A stretch of 64,000 bases of DNA, taken from contig NZ_CAXBBQ010000002.1 in the NCBI RefSeq assembly GCF_963974575.1, positions 310,001-374,000 of the forward strand. Reading direction: 5' to 3'. Under the pieces are notes generated by a model, which saw only the letters and a list, made by a program, of their open reading frames with translations, searched no databases and had not been told where the DNA came from. The stretch comes from Sphingosinicella sp963974575. GTDB lineage: Bacteria > Pseudomonadota > Alphaproteobacteria > Sphingomonadales > Sphingomonadaceae. The first letter of the stretch is position 1, and each line of letters begins with the position of its first letter. Positions 56,346 to 64,000 of the stretch are shown one piece after another. The position numbers were made by a program, and so were the translations under genes.

Positions 56346-57958
56346 GGGGCGGCTCTCAGTTGACGCACTTCATCGCGAAGCGCGTGCTTGTCCACCTTCC
56401 CGATCGGCAGAAGCGGCAGCGCTTCGCGGATCTGGAAGGACTTGGGAACCTTGTAGTTCGCAAGCCGCGTACTCGCGAACGATCGCAGCATCGCCTCGTC
56501 GATCGTCGCGCCCGGCGCAGGAATCACGAATGCCCAGCCAACCTCGTCATAGCGTGGATCGGCAACGGGGATCACGGCTGCCGCCGCGACGCCCGGGTGC
56601 TCCTCCAGCGCGAGTTCGACCTCGCGCGGATAGACGTTGTAGCCGCCGGATTTGAACATCTCGACACTGCGCCCAACGAAACGCCAGTTACCACCCGGCA
56701 GCCGCTCCACCTGATCGCCGGTGCGGAACCAGCCGTCCGCCGTGAAGGCCGTTGCAGTCGCCTCGGGATTGTTGAAATAGCCAAGCATCACCCCCGGCCC
56801 CTTGATCTGCACTTCGCCGATACCGTTTTCGGGAACGGGCTCGCCGCCCTCATCGACGACGCGATATGCGTTGTGGTGATCGTGGTGCCCGATCGTTTCC
56901 GTCAAAAGCGCGAAATCCGCGTCCGGCGGATTGACGCTGTTGATCGATCCGCCTTCGGTGAGCCCATAGTGCAGCGAGAAGAAATAGCCCTTCCCTTCCA
57001 GCCGGCGCAGCAGCGGCGCAGGCATCGTCGCGCCACCCCATGCGATCACCGATACGCTGGAGAGATCGCGTCGCGTGGCATCAGGATGATCGAACACCGC
57101 CTGATGCATCAGCGGCAGACCACCGAGGATCGTGATCTTCTCGCGCTCCGTCGTCTCCAGAATTCCGGCTGGATCGAAGCTTTCCATGAACACGATCGTA
57201 CCGCCGTCGATCAGGCAGTTCCCGCACACGTCGGACTGGCAGCCGACATGGTTGGTCGGCAGGTTGCAGATCACGCGGTGCCCGGCACGCAGGTGTTCGC
57301 GGCCCGCGAACGATTCCGAAAGCGCCCGGTACGAATGGAAAAAGCTGTCGTGCGAGAGCACGGCGCCCTTGGGCGTTCCGGTCGATCCCGAGGTGTAGAC
57401 GATACTCACGGGGTCGCGGCGCGAGGTACGGTTCAATCGGTGCGCGACATCATCAAGGGTATCACCTGACGCGAGAAATGCATCGAGTGATCGGCTCATC
57501 CCATCCAGAACGCCGCCGATGGTGACGAGGTTGACGCCTGCGACGACATCGTCCGCAAGGTCGCGAAGGTCATCGTCATAGCGGCGCCCTGCTGGGTCTT
57601 CGAGGATGGAAACCAGGAGTGCGGGCCGACAGTCTCCGAGCACATGGCGCATTTCCTCACGCCTGTATTTGGGGTTCACGCCTACCCACACGGCGCCCGC
57701 GCGCATCGCGCCGAGCAGCATCAGCATGAATTCGGGGCGCGGCGTCACAATCATGGCGACACGGTCGCCCGTCTCTACGCCCGCCGCGATCAGCGCGCGC
57801 GCATAGCGATCGATCTCGCGGTCGAATTCGACATAGGAAAGGCGCAGATCGCCGAAAATGATCGCCTCGCGATCAGGAACCGTCCGCGCATAGGCGGAAA
57901 CTGCGTCCGGCAGCCTCTCGATACTGGCGACAAGCGCCGGACCGTGCGGCGCCTGCAT
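56342..57958 (-). CDS. Class I acyl-CoA ligase
   Basis: A 538-residue adenylate-forming ligase: VYTSGSTGTPKGAVLSH (AMP loop, about residue 183), GWFRTGDQVERLPGG, FKSGGYNVYPREVE and the catalytic-lysine end LPIGKVDKHALRDEV. The start at 57958 shares one base with the MaoC stop (TGATG), with GAGAGGCGG upstream, so the pair is coupled. It would activate an acid, possibly a beta-amino-acid-derived or xenobiotic acid. Substrate unknown. Confidence 0.9.
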   Translation of the reverse strand: MQAPHGPALVASIERLPDAVSAYARTVPDREAIIFGDLRLSYVEFDREIDRYARALIAAGVETGDRVAMIVTPRPEFMLMLLGAMRAGAVWVGVNPKYRREEMRHVLGDCRPALLVSILEDPAGRRYDDDLRDLADDVVAGVNLVTIGGVLDGMSRSLDAFLASGDTLDDVAHRLNRTSRRDPVSIVYTSGSTGTPKGAVLSHDSFFHSYRALSESFAGREHLRAGHRVICNLPTNHVGCQSDVCGNCLIDGGTIVFMESFDPAGILETTEREKITILGGLPLMHQAVFDHPDATRRDLSSVSVIAWGGATMPAPLLRRLEGKGYFFSLHYGLTEGGSINSVNPPDADFALLTETIGHHDHHNAYRVVDEGGEPVPENGIGEVQIKGPGVMLGYFNNPEATATAFTADGWFRTGDQVERLPGGNWRFVGRSVEMFKSGGYNVYPREVELALEEHPGVAAAAVIPVADPRYDEVGWAFVIPAPGATIDEAMLRSFASTRLANYKVPKSFQIREALPLLPIGKVDKHALRDEVRQLRAAP

Positions 57959-58428
57959 CAGGCCGCCTCTCTCGAAATCAAGCCGATCCATTCGGCCACG
58001 AGAGCCGGACGCTCCTGCCCCTCGATCTCGATCGTGTTCTCGGAGGTGACAAGATAGGCGCCGTCCTCGCGCTGCTCCACGCTCTTGATCACCATGCGGT
58101 TGCGGAAACGCGCGTTCACCGGAACTGGCGAAATGAAACGCACCCTGTTGAGCCCATAATTCAGATCATAGCCGGCAACACCCCCGCCGTGGCGATAACG
58201 GATCGGCGAGCAGAGATGGCTGAGCATCGACAGCGTTTGAAACCCGAACAATATGGTCTGGCCGAACGGGCTGTGTTCGCGCGCATAGTCGGGGTCCATG
58301 TGCATGGGATCGATGTCGCGCGTCACCCTGCCGAAGGCGTCGATCTCGTCCTGCGAGAGCGATATCCAGTCGCTGACAAGTATCTCCTGCCCGACGAGCG
58401 ACGACAGGGTTTCGACATCATATTCCAT
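57958..58428 (-). CDS. MaoC-like dehydratase
   Basis: A 156-residue hot-dog-fold protein. FGRVTRDIDPMHMDPDYARE gives the conserved Asp and His of (R)-specific enoyl-CoA hydratases, followed by FGQTILFGFQTLSML. It hydrates an enoyl-CoA. The start is taken at MEYDVETLSS (58428) with GGAAGGG upstream. It is the first gene of the BapA operon, 222 bases from the divergent TetR gene. Confidence 0.9.
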   Translation of the reverse strand: MEYDVETLSSLVGQEILVSDWISLSQDEIDAFGRVTRDIDPMHMDPDYAREHSPFGQTILFGFQTLSMLSHLCSPIRYRHGGGVAGYDLNYGLNRVRFISPVPVNARFRNRMVIKSVEQREDGAYLVTSENTIEIEGQERPALVAEWIGLISREAA

Positions 58429-58541
58429 CGGTGTTACGCAGCCCTTCCGGTTTCGGGACGGGACGTCGGCACTTCGCATCGCAGAACGCCCGCGCACGAA
58501 CGACGCCACCCTTCCGTCTTGATACAGGCGGCTTAACACGA

Positions 58542-58557
58542 TTGAATTTAAATTCAA
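58542..58557. promoter_or_regulatory. Candidate operator A (TTGAATTTAAATTCAA)
   Basis: Perfect 16-bp palindrome in the divergent MaoC/TetR promoter region, 114 bases from one start and 94 from the other. Close relatives lie before the enoyl-CoA hydratase gene and the TonB receptor gene. Confidence 0.7.
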
Positions 58558-58650
58558 GTTTATAAATTGCCGTGCGAAGCTATGATTAGAAATTGGTTTT
58601 AAAGCCGGTATCCGGTATCACGAGCGCAATCGAGGTTGATCAAGAGCGCA

Positions 58651-59406
58651 ATGGCAACAAAGAAAAAAGCCGTGGGCGAAAGGCCTGCCGTCGCACCGCT
58701 GGGCCGCAAGGAACGCCGCAACGCCGTCAGCAAGAAACCCGCTGCACCACAGACGCAGCGTGGCAACCTGACGCGCGAGAAGCTGAAGGAAGCGACCGTG
58801 CGCGTGCTGGAGCGGATCGGCTACCGCGCCATGCGCCTTTCCGACATCGCGTCCGAAGCCGGCGTCAACGTCAGCCTCCTCTACCACTATTTTTCGGGCA
58901 AGGCGGACCTTACCCACGAGATCCTTGTGGAATTGCTCGATAGGCAGCGATTCGACGACCTCTCCGGCATGGCGCCGACCAGCGACCCGTTCGATTCGAT
59001 CGTGCGTGCCAACAAGGTCATGGTTTCCACCTATTCGCGCACGCCAGGCCTGATGCGCTGCCTGCTCCACTTCGATGAGGAGGAGGCCGAATTCTCCGAA
59101 CTCTATCGCAAGGTGAGCGCGGACTGGAGCCTCAAGATCGCGAAGGACATCGCACGGCGCTGCCCCGGCGTGACGCTCGGAGAGGAGCAGCGGCTGATGA
59201 TCGCTTATGCCCTCGGCGGCATGGTCGACAACTTCCTGTTTGAGCTTTACGTCGATCGCAATCCGACGCTGGTGAAGGCCTTCTCCTCGCCGGAGGATGT
59301 GGCGCATTTCCTCGCGATTCTGTGGTACAGGGCGATTTACCTCGCAAATCCGCCCGCCGAGCAGTTGAAGGGCTACGAGGGCTTCACAAGCCTCAAGATG
59401 GCCTGA
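58651..59406 (+). CDS. TetR family regulator of the BapA set
   Basis: A 251-residue TetR-type regulator with a long basic N-terminal arm (about 45 residues, rich in Lys and Arg) before the helix-turn-helix (MRLSDIASEAGVNVSLLYHY). It is divergent from the MaoC/CoA ligase/transporter/BapA genes and converges on the serine hydrolase gene. The 16-bp palindromes at 58542, 61595 and 61772 are its probable targets. The start ATG has only a weak ribosome site; TTG at 58636 after GAGG is possible. Confidence 0.88.
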   Translation: MATKKKAVGERPAVAPLGRKERRNAVSKKPAAPQTQRGNLTREKLKEATVRVLERIGYRAMRLSDIASEAGVNVSLLYHYFSGKADLTHEILVELLDRQRFDDLSGMAPTSDPFDSIVRANKVMVSTYSRTPGLMRCLLHFDEEEAEFSELYRKVSADWSLKIAKDIARRCPGVTLGEEQRLMIAYALGGMVDNFLFELYVDRNPTLVKAFSSPEDVAHFLAILWYRAIYLANPPAEQLKGYEGFTSLKMA

Positions 59407-59415
59407 ACCAAATCG

Positions 59416-60759
59416 TCAGTTTGCGGCTGCCGTGCGTGGACGCGCGGCGCGCAGCAGGTCGATCGCCCAAACGGCGGGATTATGCCCCACCTGATTGAGC
59501 GTTCCGCCGAGGCTGATCCCCGTGCCCGGTTCATAGAGCATGATCGCGCCCCAGAATCCGGTGTGTCCGAAATAGGAAATTCCGTCCGAGGTCGTCAGGC
59601 GGGACACGCCGAGCCCGCGCTCCACCGCGATATCGCCGCGCATCTGGCGCCACTGCGGCGTCGTCATCAACGCTAGCGTTTCGGCCTTCTTGAACAGCCG
59701 CCCTTCGCCGAGTGCGCGGATGAAGCGGTTAAGCTCCTCAGCGGTCGAAACGACGCCGCCGCCTGCCCAGTCGAATGAAATGTTGAAGCGCCCCGTGCGG
59801 CCGGGAAAGTCGCCGATGTAGAAATCTGCCGCATGGCCCTCGTGCGGCGTCGTCGCCGGGCGCGTCGCATATTCGAGATAGGTGTGTTTCAGCCCGAGCG
59901 GATCGAACAGACGCTTCCGATAGGCTGCGTGCAGTGTATCGCCGGTCAGCTTCTCGATCACGAGGCCGAGAATGATGTAGCCTGTGTCGCTGTAGTGGTA
60001 GCCCTGCCCCGGCACGAACAGGCCGTTCGTGGCGCCGCCCTTGTGGTTCAGGTAAAAATTGAGAATCCCGGCCTCTGAATTGTTCGGCTGCGACGCGTCC
60101 CAGGGTGTCCAGGTCTTGCCCGTCATCAGCGCGGTGGTATCGCACCCCGGCGTATCGAGGCACTTGCGGTGCGCGCCGAGAACGCCGAGCAGAACGCCGC
60201 CGAACGACTCCGGCGCCGCATTACCCTGATGATCGTCCGACGTGAACTTCGCATCATCCATGAAGACGTCGCGCATACCCGATTGGTGCGCCAGCAATTG
60301 CCGGATCGTCAGCCCGGCACCGTAGTTGCGCCCTTCGAACGTCATCAGGCGATCCAGGACTGCGGGCGCGAACACACCGAGCGATCCGAGCGTCGTTTCG
60401 ATCCCGTCCGGGCCAAGCTTGCCCTCTTCGGCGAGCTGCAGAATCACCGTCGCCGTCATCGTTTTGGTCACGCTCGCGATCGGGAACTGGTCCTGTGCCG
60501 TAATCGTCACCGCGCCCCCTTCGCGCGCGGAGCCGATGCCCTTTGCATAATAAAGCTTTTGCGCGGGATCCTCCACGACCACCGCCGCATTGTGAATAGC
60601 ATCAGCCGGTGCGGGCGAAGACGACGCCAGCGGCAAGGCCTGCATCACGGCGTCAAGGCGTGTCGCCTCGGACGCCGCCGGCGACGCTCCATGCGCGCAC
60701 CCGGCCGCCATCAGCATCACAGCGCCGACAATCGCGCAACCAGCTTTCCGTACCATCAT
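59416..60759 (-). CDS. Serine hydrolase, class C beta-lactamase-like lipoprotein
   Basis: A 447-residue protein with a lipoprotein signal (AIVGAVMLMAAGC, Cys at about residue 21). The catalytic SxxK is in PIASVTKTMTATV and the second motif is YSD in YHYSDTGYIILG. Such exported hydrolases include esterases, peptidases and penicillin-binding-protein-like enzymes; a beta-lactamase role is not implied. The start overlaps the hydratase stop (ATGA), with GGAGGG upstream. Next to a secreted beta-peptidase, hydrolysis of an ester or amide outside the cell is plausible. Confidence 0.9.
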   Translation of the reverse strand: MMVRKAGCAIVGAVMLMAAGCAHGASPAASEATRLDAVMQALPLASSSPAPADAIHNAAVVVEDPAQKLYYAKGIGSAREGGAVTITAQDQFPIASVTKTMTATVILQLAEEGKLGPDGIETTLGSLGVFAPAVLDRLMTFEGRNYGAGLTIRQLLAHQSGMRDVFMDDAKFTSDDHQGNAAPESFGGVLLGVLGAHRKCLDTPGCDTTALMTGKTWTPWDASQPNNSEAGILNFYLNHKGGATNGLFVPGQGYHYSDTGYIILGLVIEKLTGDTLHAAYRKRLFDPLGLKHTYLEYATRPATTPHEGHAADFYIGDFPGRTGRFNISFDWAGGGVVSTAEELNRFIRALGEGRLFKKAETLALMTTPQWRQMRGDIAVERGLGVSRLTTSDGISYFGHTGFWGAIMLYEPGTGISLGGTLNQVGHNPAVWAIDLLRAARPRTAAAN

Positions 60760-61577
60760 AGACCCTCCGAACCTCGCGCCTTGAATCCCGCCACGCGCGC
60801 CGTCACTTCGGCATCGAGGAGGCTCGCGGCGAGGTTGATCGTTTCCTCCGCCATCGCCGCCTCGATGCGGTCGCGCTCCAGCAGGTTGATCGCCCGTTTC
60901 AGGTTGCGTACCGCCTTCGCCGGGCGCGACGCAATGCGTTCGGCGAGCACGAATGCCGCTTCGAGATGCTGTCCGGTCGGCGCGATCTCGGTCACGAGCC
61001 CCGCCTCTTGCAGCGCCTTCCCGTCCAGATGTTCGCCGCCCATGATCCAATTGAACGTCCGCTGCGGGCCGACCAGCCGCGGCAGCAATGCGGTCACGCC
61101 GCCGCTCACGAACATGCCCCATTCGATCTCGGGGAAAAACGCGCGCGCTTCCTCGGACCAGATCACCGCATCGCAGTTGATCGTCCATTCGAAGCCGCCG
61201 CCCACGGCCCATCCGTGAACCGCCGCGATGACAGGCTTTTCACCGAACATGATCTCACGACTCACCTGCTGCATCACGTCCACGCGCCCGCGCATCGCCA
61301 TTTCGTCCCCGTCCGCCGGCACATCGTGCGCGGTCAGGTCGTCACCTGCGCAAAAGGCCTTGCCGCTCCCGTGAAGCACGATCGCCGCCGTTGCCGCGTC
61401 GGCATTGGCTTCGCGCAACGCCGCGATGAACGCGCGTACCATCGGCTCGTTGATGGCATTGAGGCACGCGGGCCGATTGAGCGTGATGACGCTGGCCCGC
61501 CCCCGGCGGGATAACAGGACTTCCGGCGATGCTGTCAATTCTCTTACCCTCAAACACGACGCGTGCAGCGCCCTCAT
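60756..61577 (-). CDS. Enoyl-CoA hydratase/isomerase family protein
   Basis: A 273-residue crotonase-fold protein (RASVITLNRPACLNAINEPM, FCAGDDL, VHGWAVGGGFEWTINCD, IEWGMFVSGGVTALLPRLVG). The oxyanion-hole GAGDD-like segment reads AFCAGDDLT. The start at 61577 is chosen because a longer frame would cross the promoter and operator region; its GAAAG ribosome site is weak. It shares a transcript with the serine hydrolase gene. Confidence 0.92.
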   Translation of the reverse strand: MRALHASCLRVRELTASPEVLLSRRGRASVITLNRPACLNAINEPMVRAFIAALREANADAATAAIVLHGSGKAFCAGDDLTAHDVPADGDEMAMRGRVDVMQQVSREIMFGEKPVIAAVHGWAVGGGFEWTINCDAVIWSEEARAFFPEIEWGMFVSGGVTALLPRLVGPQRTFNWIMGGEHLDGKALQEAGLVTEIAPTGQHLEAAFVLAERIASRPAKAVRNLKRAINLLERDRIEAAMAEETINLAASLLDAEVTARVAGFKARGSEGL

Positions 61578-61594
61578 TCTTTCGCTATTTGATT

Positions 61595-61610
61595 TTAAAT
61601 TTAATTTCAA
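61595..61610 (-). promoter_or_regulatory. Candidate operator B (TTGAAATTAAATTTAA)
   Basis: On the minus strand this 16-mer matches operator A at 14 of 16 positions. It lies 18-33 bases upstream of the enoyl-CoA hydratase start. Confidence 0.6.
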
Positions 61611-61771
61611 GTAAAGCTGCGGATAGTGATGGCGTCGTTTGGAGGGGTAAGCCGGTTGGGAGGCGGCCCTGCACGCGGCCCATGCGCCGCGATTGGGAGG
61701 ACAGGTCTTTCGCTGAACTGGAATGAGGGGAAGGCCCCGGGGCCACCCAGCCAAGAAGATCAACACAAAAT

Positions 61772-61787
61772 TTGAACATGAATTCAT
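61772..61787 (+). promoter_or_regulatory. Candidate operator C (TTGAACATGAATTCAT)
   Basis: A 16-mer with both half-sites of operator A (TTGAA and AATTCA) around a different centre, 34 bases before the TonB receptor start. Confidence 0.6.
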
Positions 61788-61820
61788 ATTCTATCGATCG
61801 ATCTGAAAAGGGGGAATGGA

Positions 61821-64000
61821 ATGTCGAAATCGGTTGATCCTGTGCGTAGCCTGCCCGTACGCCAACTGATGCAATCGGCCGCGGTGCTCGCGCTGCTCGC
61901 GCCCGTGCCCGCGCTGGCGCAGGAAGACACCTACGGCATCGAAATCATCACCGTCACCGCCCAGAAGCGCACGGAAAGCGTGCAGGACGTGCCGATCGCC
62001 ATCACCGCCTATTCCGAAGCCGGCCTCACCGCGCGCGGAATCGACGGGCTCGGCGATCTCGCACAGAACACGCCGAGCCTCGGCTTTGGCAACTATTCGG
62101 ACCTCAAACTCTCTCCGATCGCGCTGCGCGGCATTTCCGCAAGCTCGGGCTCGGCGGGGCAAGACCCTGCCGTCGGCGTCTATGTCGACGAGGTGTTCAT
62201 GGGCGGCGGTGTCGGCGCCAATATCGACATGGTGGATGTCGAGCGCGTCGAGGTTCTGCGCGGTCCGCAGGGCACACTCTTCGGCCGCAACACCGTGGGC
62301 GGCGTGATCAGCATCACCACGCAGAAACCGACCGACGAATTCGAGGCCTATGTGATGGGCGGCTACGGTGATTATAACGCCGTCACGCTCCGCGGCGCCG
62401 TGAGCGGACCCATCATCGAGGATAAGCTGCTCGCCCGCATTTCGGGGCAATACGAGGACCGCGACGGCTTCACTCGTAACGAGATCGACGGAACGCGCGG
62501 CGACGATTCACACACATGGAGCCTGCGCGGCCAGCTGCTGATGCGGCCTACCGAGAATGCCGAGTTCGTGCTTACCGGCGAATATCGGAAGGTGGACCAG
62601 CGATCCAAGTATTTCGAAACCCTGGCCTACAACCCCGACCAACTGCTCCCGCAGCTGCTCGAACTGTTCGAGCTTCCGCTCAACACCGACCCTTTCGACC
62701 GCCGTGTCTATTCGGACCTCGCGACGAAGGAAACGCTGAAGGCGTGGGCCGTTTCGTTCAACGCGAACATCGATTTCGGCGACGTCGATTTCACCAGCAT
62801 CACCTCGTACCGCGAGCACGAGTACGACAACATCGGCGACACGGACATGTCTCCGTTGCGCTGGCTCTACGACGGGGACCCGGAAGACGTCTGGCGTTTC
62901 AGCCAGGAACTGCGCCTCGCTTCGAAGGGTGACACGGCGTTCAGCTGGATTGCGGGCCTCTATTATTTCCACCAGACGAGCCGCAACCTCAGCTTCGTTC
63001 GCCTCGGTCAGGATCTCGCCGATCTGCTCGAGGTGCCGGCGATGGACATCGGATCCGACGCGGACATGAAGCTCGATAGCTACGCGGCTTACGCGAACAT
63101 CTCCTACAAGATCACCGATCAGCTCGAAGCGACGCTCGGCGGCCGCTACACCTACGAAAAGAAGTCGATCCTCTATTCGCAGTTCGATCCGCTCGCGCTC
63201 CTCGGCGGTCAGGTCGATGGCCTCGCCGGCAAGGATACGTGGAAAGCCTTCACGCCCAGCTTCAACATCCGCTATCACTTCAACCCGTCGGCGATGGCCT
63301 ATGCGACCGTCAGCCGCGGCTTCAAGAGCGGCGGTTTCAACGACGCGCTCGGCGACGCGAACGGCATCAGCTACGATCCCGAATACATCTGGAACTACGA
63401 GATCGGTGCGAAGATGAGCCTTCTCGAAAACCGCCTGCGCGTGAACGTCGCCGCCTTCGCGATGGAATGGACGGACATCCAGATTTCGGCCGACGATCCG
63501 AACACCCTCCCCTTCGATCCGCGCACCAGCAACGCGGGCAAGGCGCACTCACGCGGTGTCGAGCTCGAAGTCACAGCCGTGCCGATCCCGGCGCTTGAAC
63601 TGGGCTTCAATCTCGCGCTCACCGATGCGGAATATGACGAAGGCACGGTGCCCACGGCGCCCGGCAGTCCTGAAATCCCGCTCGCCGATCTGCCGCGCGC
63701 GCCGGAAACCCGGTTCGGCCTCAACGCACAATACACAGTCCCACTCGGTGACTTGGCACTCACCCTGCGTGGCGATTACCTCTACGAGCGCGGCACGGAC
63801 CTGCTGCCGATCAAGGATCCTGCGGCCCGCGTCGGCACGGTAGGTCTCCTCAACGGCCGCATCACGCTCGCCGGCGGGGAAGACCGCTGGTCGATCGCGC
63901 TCTGGGGCAAGAATCTCACCGACAAGACCTACAAGACCCGCCTGTTCGATCTCTCGAACCAGGCGCTTGTGGGGCAGCAGCTCATCGTGCTCGGCGCGCC
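61821..64000 (+). CDS. TonB-dependent outer-membrane receptor, 5' part
   Basis: The frame is open from the ATG at 61821 to the window end: 726 codons. A signal peptide ends PVPALAQ, a TonB box-like ITVTAQKRTESVQDV follows, then the plug motif VEVLRGPQGTLFGRNTVGGV and barrel strands (KNLTDKTYKTRLF near the end). AAGGGGG precedes the start. The last barrel strands lie outside. Operator C just upstream links it to the TetR at 58651, so it is probably the uptake channel for the BapA-region substrate. Confidence 0.95.
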   Translation, partial: MSKSVDPVRSLPVRQLMQSAAVLALLAPVPALAQEDTYGIEIITVTAQKRTESVQDVPIAITAYSEAGLTARGIDGLGDLAQNTPSLGFGNYSDLKLSPIALRGISASSGSAGQDPAVGVYVDEVFMGGGVGANIDMVDVERVEVLRGPQGTLFGRNTVGGVISITTQKPTDEFEAYVMGGYGDYNAVTLRGAVSGPIIEDKLLARISGQYEDRDGFTRNEIDGTRGDDSHTWSLRGQLLMRPTENAEFVLTGEYRKVDQRSKYFETLAYNPDQLLPQLLELFELPLNTDPFDRRVYSDLATKETLKAWAVSFNANIDFGDVDFTSITSYREHEYDNIGDTDMSPLRWLYDGDPEDVWRFSQELRLASKGDTAFSWIAGLYYFHQTSRNLSFVRLGQDLADLLEVPAMDIGSDADMKLDSYAAYANISYKITDQLEATLGGRYTYEKKSILYSQFDPLALLGGQVDGLAGKDTWKAFTPSFNIRYHFNPSAMAYATVSRGFKSGGFNDALGDANGISYDPEYIWNYEIGAKMSLLENRLRVNVAAFAMEWTDIQISADDPNTLPFDPRTSNAGKAHSRGVELEVTAVPIPALELGFNLALTDAEYDEGTVPTAPGSPEIPLADLPRAPETRFGLNAQYTVPLGDLALTLRGDYLYERGTDLLPIKDPAARVGTVGLLNGRITLAGGEDRWSIALWGKNLTDKTYKTRLFDLSNQALVGQQLIVLGA

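Overview
The window is high-GC DNA from an alphaproteobacterium, most likely a sphingomonad close to Sphingosinicella. The reasons are three large TonB-dependent receptors next to catabolic genes, several acyl-CoA and oxygenase islands, and a beta-peptidyl aminopeptidase (53743-54942) that looks very close to Sphingosinicella BapA, with its autocleavage Asn-Ser pair at mature position 250. The taxonomic call is an inference. No rRNA, tRNA or CRISPR array was seen.

Layout. 1-4352: the end of a chemoreceptor gene, an ABC-F ATPase and two tandem TetR regulators. 4801-17504: an oxidative catabolic island (LLM flavin monooxygenase, acyl-CoA ligase, TetR, Fe-type alcohol dehydrogenase, family III CoA transferase, P450, metallo-beta-lactamase-fold hydrolase, TonB receptor, Baeyer-Villiger monooxygenase). 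Five copies of a 16-bp imperfect palindrome (TATACT-N4-AGTAGA type) lie in front of its transcription units, so it looks like one regulon of the embedded TetR. 18160-26186: a complete ectoine/hydroxyectoine operon (ectA-ectB-ectC-ectD-ask) followed by two transporter genes and read divergently from a MarR regulator. ectA appears to start at ATT. 26244-29402: an AT-richer, decayed island with a serine-recombinase remnant and three orphan Rhs C-terminal pieces alternating with immunity-like small genes.

29475-31489: a XRE-cupin regulator and a beta-alanine:pyruvate-type aminotransferase. 31593-34975: a periplasmic adaptor and a cellulose-synthase-like glycosyltransferase with a PilZ domain. 35082-36720: an SBF-family transporter and a hemerythrin-like protein. 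36871-40478: an IclR regulator divergent from the lower meta-cleavage trio (hydratase, acylating acetaldehyde dehydrogenase, aldolase), with no ring-cleavage genes nearby. 40475-51543: nine minus-strand genes in tight order (acyl-CoA dehydrogenase, SCP-x-like thiolase, CoA ligase, saccharopine-dehydrogenase-like reductase, TonB receptor, SDR, DUF3237, membrane methyltransferase-like protein, YhdH/AcuI reductase), divergent from an AraC regulator.

52728-64000: a second coordinated set. A five-gene minus-strand run (MaoC hydratase, CoA ligase, GPH-type transporter, BapA, serine/threonine dehydratase-like enzyme) is divergent from a TetR gene. Beyond that lie an enoyl-CoA hydratase plus serine-hydrolase pair and a TonB receptor that runs off the window. 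Three AT-rich 16-mers of the form TTGAA-N4-AATTCAA sit in the three promoter regions and probably bind that TetR. The most interesting items are the two TetR regulons, the BapA operon context, the ATT start of ectA and the decayed Rhs array.
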